Assembly (NCBI GenBank): GCA_003157595.1
Contig: PMKB01000294.1
Location: 1 to 9,177, forward strand
Reading direction: 5' to 3'
Source of the DNA: Solirubrobacterales bacterium
GTDB taxonomy: Bacteria > Actinomycetota > Thermoleophilia > Solirubrobacterales > Solirubrobacteraceae
DNA: 9,177 bases
Shown: positions 6,765 through 9,177 of the stretch, one piece after another
How the letters are laid out: each line of letters opens with the position of its first letter
How positions within the stretch are numbered: position 1 is the first letter of the stretch
Program-made: the position numbers and the translations under genes
The notes under the pieces: generated by a model
The model's input: only the letters and a program-made list of their open reading frames with translations
Database searches by the model: none
What the model was told of the DNA's origin: nothing

Positions 6765-7373
6765 ATGGAAGCGCCCATTTCGCAGCCGGTCGCCGCCGCC
6801 CAGCAGCGGCGCAGCGCCCCCGGCCGCCTCGAGCTCGTTCGCCAGTTCATCAACACGGCTGACCTCGCCCCCGGTGAGGATGAGTGGAGCGACCTGAATG
6901 CCCTGCGCGCATGGCTGCGAAAGCGTCAGCTGATCGGCGCGCGCGAGCGTCTTGGTGGCGGCGACCTCGAGCGGGCAATGGCTGTGCGGGAGACGCTGCG
7001 CACGGTGCTCGAAGATCGCGACCGCGGCGAGCAGGTGGACGCCGTGGCCATCGGCTCGCTGAACGCGCTGGGGGCGGGAGCGCTGCTGCGTGTCACGTTT
7101 GACCGCGACGGACTGCCGCTGCTCGAGCCGGCCGCCGGCGGTCTCGATCGGGCCCTCGGCGAGCTGTTCGCGATCGTCGAGCTCGCCGCCGCCGACGGAA
7201 GCTGGTCTCGGCTGAAGGTCTGCGCCGACCACGGGTGCCGCTGGGCCTTCTACGACCACTCGAAGAACCGCTCGCGCAACTGGTGCAACATGGCTGTCTG
7301 CGGCAACCGGGCCAAGGCCAGGCAATACCGCCGTCGCCAACGGTCCGCCACGGCAGAGGGAGCGAAGAGTTGA
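6765..7373 (+). CDS. ABATE-domain CGNR zinc-finger transcriptional regulator
   Basis: The product is 202 aa. Residues about 20-140 fit an ABATE-type N-terminal domain (LELVRQFINTADL, DLNALRAWLRKRQL, AMAVRETLRTVLEDRDRG), thought to sense a ligand or stress. The C-terminal CGNR zinc finger is complete: C153 and C158 in KVCADHGCRWAFYD, then C174 and C179 in NWCNMAVCGNR, followed by basic KARQYRRRQR for DNA binding. ATG 6765 is chosen because the earlier in-frame sequence has no family character and would read through the divergent promoter. It likely binds DNA and may control both its own operon and the divergent GNAT-like gene through the inverted repeat at 6679-6717. Its stop overlaps the start of the polyphosphate kinase gene. 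Family certain; inducer and targets unknown. Confidence 0.9.
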   Translation: MEAPISQPVAAAQQRRSAPGRLELVRQFINTADLAPGEDEWSDLNALRAWLRKRQLIGARERLGGGDLERAMAVRETLRTVLEDRDRGEQVDAVAIGSLNALGAGALLRVTFDRDGLPLLEPAAGGLDRALGELFAIVELAAADGSWSRLKVCADHGCRWAFYDHSKNRSRNWCNMAVCGNRAKARQYRRRQRSATAEGAKS

Positions 7374-8278
7374 ACGCCACCAAGCAGACGATCGAGCAGC
7401 TGATCGTGGAGCCCGGCAAGCCGGCACGGCTTGACCGCCGCGACCCCGCCTGGGATGGGGGCCCGGAGTTTCGCCACTTCTCACACGACGAGCTGAAGAA
7501 GGACGCCGCAGCCGTGCTCGCGCGCAGCGTGCAGGCGCTCGAGGCCGCCCACGAGCTGCTTTGGGCCAGCGACCGCTACGGCTTGTTGATCGTGCTGCAG
7601 GCGATGGATGCGGCGGGCAAGGACGGGACGATCCGCCACGTGATGTCGGGCGTCAATCCGCAGGGTGTCGATGTCGTGTCGTTCAAGCAGCCCTCTGCAG
7701 AGGAGCTTGGTCACGACTTCCTGTGGCGTGCCTCGAAAGCGCTTCCGGCCCGCGGCCGGATCGCGATCTTCAACCGCTCGCACTACGAGGATGTGATCGC
7801 CGTGCGCGTCCACCCGGAATGGCTCGATCGCCAGCATCTGTCTCCCGGCTCCGATGGCGAGACATTCTGGAAGCAGCGCTACGAGTCGATCAATGGCTTC
7901 GAACGCCACATCGAGCGCAACGGGACCAAGATCGTCAAGCTCTTCCTGCACGTCTCCAAGCATGAGCAGCGCAAGCGGCTGCTCGCCCGCTTGGACCACC
8001 CGGAGAAGGAGTGGAAGTTCAGCGCCACCGACCTGGCCGAGCGGGCGCACTGGGAGGAGTACATGCACGCCTTCGAGGATGCGCTCACGGCGACCTCGAC
8101 GCCGTGGGCGCCGTGGTATGTGATCCCAGCCGACCGCAAGCCGCTGATGCGGGCGCTCGCCGCAAGCGTCATCGTCGAGACCGTCTCCTCACTCGGGCTG
8201 TCCTGGCCCGAGGTTTCCAAGGAGCAGCGCGCCGCCGACGTCAGGGCTCGCGAGGCGCTCGAGGCCGAGTCGGACTGA
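7370..8278 (+). CDS. ppk2: Polyphosphate kinase 2, class I (polyphosphate:nucleotide phosphotransferase)
   Basis: Predicted to move phosphate between polyphosphate and nucleoside diphosphates, making ATP or GTP, in the cytoplasm. The product is 302 aa, the length of a single-domain PPK2. The Walker A region is MDAAGKDGTIRHVM (79-92) with K84. Next come SGVNPQGVDVVSFKQPS (93-109) and ELGHDFLWR (112-120), typical of class I. The Walker B-like FNRSHYEDV is at 134-142, and the lid carries EKEWKFSATDLAERAHW (212-228). TTG 7370 is chosen: AGGGAG (7357-7362) lies 7 nt upstream, family similarity starts soon after, and it overlaps the regulator's stop as TTGA. The pairing implies the CGNR protein and this enzyme are made together. 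Direction and nucleotide preference (ADP or GDP) cannot be read from the sequence. Confidence 0.94.
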   Translation: MNATKQTIEQLIVEPGKPARLDRRDPAWDGGPEFRHFSHDELKKDAAAVLARSVQALEAAHELLWASDRYGLLIVLQAMDAAGKDGTIRHVMSGVNPQGVDVVSFKQPSAEELGHDFLWRASKALPARGRIAIFNRSHYEDVIAVRVHPEWLDRQHLSPGSDGETFWKQRYESINGFERHIERNGTKIVKLFLHVSKHEQRKRLLARLDHPEKEWKFSATDLAERAHWEEYMHAFEDALTATSTPWAPWYVIPADRKPLMRALAASVIVETVSSLGLSWPEVSKEQRAADVRAREALEAESD

Positions 8279-8461
8279 CCGGGCGTGGACCGGCGGCGCT
8301 CGGAGCCGGCCTACGACAGCGGCCCGCTTCACGCTTGCGTGCCAGCCGGACCACCTTCGCGCAGGCCACTCGGTGCTCGAGACCGACGCGAAGGCAGGCG
8401 CGCGCCTGCGGGTCCGTTGGCCGTCTGCGCGCGTCTGCGCGGCGCGCGGCGGCCGGGGGTG
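8279..8461. other. Convergent intergenic gap between ppk2 and the ABC ATPase gene
   Basis: No gene is supported in these 183 bp. Both neighbours end here, so a terminator is expected. The only clear elements are the 16-bp palindrome listed separately and a short tandem GTCTGCGCGCGTCTGCGCGG just after it. No U-tract terminator is visible on either strand. Confidence 0.6.
8394..8409. terminator. 16-bp perfect palindrome, possible bidirectional terminator
   Basis: GCAGGCGCGCGCCTGC is a perfect palindrome between two converging genes. As RNA it could form a stem with a tiny loop from either side. There are no T runs, and alternating GC sequence makes such palindromes likely by chance. Confidence 0.25.
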
Positions 8462-9177
8462 TCAGGCTGAGGCGCCTTCGCCGCCGGCGGCGGCGAAGGT
8501 GGCGGCGCGGGCAGCTTCCTCAGCCTTCGCCGCGATCCTCGCCCGGCGATACTCGTCCACCACGATCTCGGTCAGCTCCTCGACCGAGGTCTCGGCAGTC
8601 GGCTTGTCAAGCGCGATGATCCCGTCGGTGATCATGTTCACGCGGTCGCAGCTCTCGAGCACGTGTACGTAGTTATGCAGGATCATGATCATCGAGAGGT
8701 TCCCCTCCTGCTTGAGGCGGTGGATCAGCTCGAGGATCATCGCGCCCTCCTTGGCGCCCATCGCGGCGAGCGGCTCATCCAGCAGCAGGATGTCGGCCTG
8801 CGAGTAGACGCCGCGGGCGACCGCGATCGACTGGCGCTGCCCACCGGAGAGGCGGGCGACCGGCACGTCGAGTCGCGGCAGGTTGATCCCGATGTCGTTG
8901 AGCGATTTGCGCGCCGCGCGCTTCATCTTGCGCGAGTCGAGGAACGGCGTCGGCGAATGGCGCTCCTCGCGGCAGAGAAACATGTTCTGGTAGACGCTCA
9001 GCTCATCGATCAGCGCGAGGTCCTGGTAGACGACGTCGATCCCCAGGGAGCGCGCGTGGTCGACGCTCTTGGGCTCGTAGGGCTCTCCCTTGAGCCACAT
9101 GCTGCCGGAGTCCTGCTTCTGGAAGCCGCAGAGGATCTTGATCAGCGTGGACTTGCCGGCGCCGTTGTCGCCGAGCA
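8462..9177 (-). CDS. Sugar ABC transporter ATP-binding protein, N-terminus beyond the window
   Basis: This is the energising ATPase of a carbohydrate importer, working at the membrane with a permease and a sugar-binding protein. The minus frame runs to the window edge, giving 237 residues; about 35-40 N-terminal residues are absent. Along the fragment: Walker A GDNGAGKST (2-10), Q-loop VVYQDLALIDELSVYQNMFL (approx. 50-70), signature LSGGQRQ, Walker B ILLLDEP, and the H-loop histidine in MILHNYVHVLESCDRV. LAAMGAKEG after Walker B and ELTEIVVDEYRRA near the end resemble the single-domain FrcA-like group rather than the two-domain RbsA type. The C-terminal tail is alanine-rich (about 20 residues) and probably unstructured. 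The binding protein and permease would lie outside the window, so the sugar is unknown. Confidence 0.9.
   Translation of the reverse strand, partial: LGDNGAGKSTLIKILCGFQKQDSGSMWLKGEPYEPKSVDHARSLGIDVVYQDLALIDELSVYQNMFLCREERHSPTPFLDSRKMKRAARKSLNDIGINLPRLDVPVARLSGGQRQSIAVARGVYSQADILLLDEPLAAMGAKEGAMILELIHRLKQEGNLSMIMILHNYVHVLESCDRVNMITDGIIALDKPTAETSVEELTEIVVDEYRRARIAAKAEEAARAATFAAAGGEGASA

Noticed and set aside
1..9177. CRISPR array, tRNA or rRNA, transposase or integrase, toxin-antitoxin or phage-defence genes
   Set aside because: Read through for spaced repeats, cloverleaf-like segments, terminal inverted repeats and catalytic motifs; none seen. The damaged zone at 5690-6650 shows no insertion-sequence ends.

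Overview
The window is high-GC bacterial DNA with tightly packed genes, GTG and TTG starts and start-stop overlaps. Several protein types here are typical of Actinomycetota: a CGNR zinc-finger regulator, a small protein carrying an ADPF-x-TAEL-type tail, an MFS_3 exporter and an actinobacterial-style single-domain sugar ABC ATPase. I infer a soil actinobacterium, quite possibly of the Thermoleophilia/Solirubrobacterales type. This rests on remembered family resemblance, not on a search.

Left part (1-5379), all on the minus strand. A D-glucuronate catabolic operon runs uxaC (5379-3958), uxuB (3961-2522), manD (2481-1231). UxaC isomerises D-glucuronate to D-fructuronate, UxuB reduces that to D-mannonate, and an enolase-superfamily ManD dehydrates it to 2-keto-3-deoxy-D-gluconate (KDG). 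ManD stands where UxuA would be expected. No KDG kinase, KDPG aldolase, uronate importer or dedicated regulator is inside the window. Past a 126-bp gap lies the first 368 residues of an MFS_3-type exporter, cut by the window edge.

Middle (5380-6654). A 312-bp spacer upstream of uxaC carries two palindromes and an imperfect direct repeat but no promoter I can call. It is followed by about 1 kb of damaged genes: a Fur-family regulator lacking its N-terminal part, a conserved hypothetical facing away from it with a lost 5' end and a one-base frameshift, and a small GNAT-like gene, also with a one-base frameshift. The intact genes on both sides show no such damage, so this is either a decaying or rearranged segment or a patch of poor sequence.

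Right part (6655-9177). A compact divergent control region with near-symmetric promoter elements and a perfect 10-bp inverted repeat separates the GNAT-like gene from a two-gene operon. That operon is an ABATE/CGNR regulator followed by a class I polyphosphate kinase 2, joined by a TTGA start-stop overlap and so probably translationally coupled. A convergent, incomplete sugar-type ABC transporter ATPase closes the window.

Nothing here looks like a phage, an insertion sequence, a CRISPR array, a defence island or an RNA gene. The most interesting points are the symmetric divergent control region with the CGNR-PPK2 unit, the ManD-for-UxuA swap, and the cluster of three broken genes.
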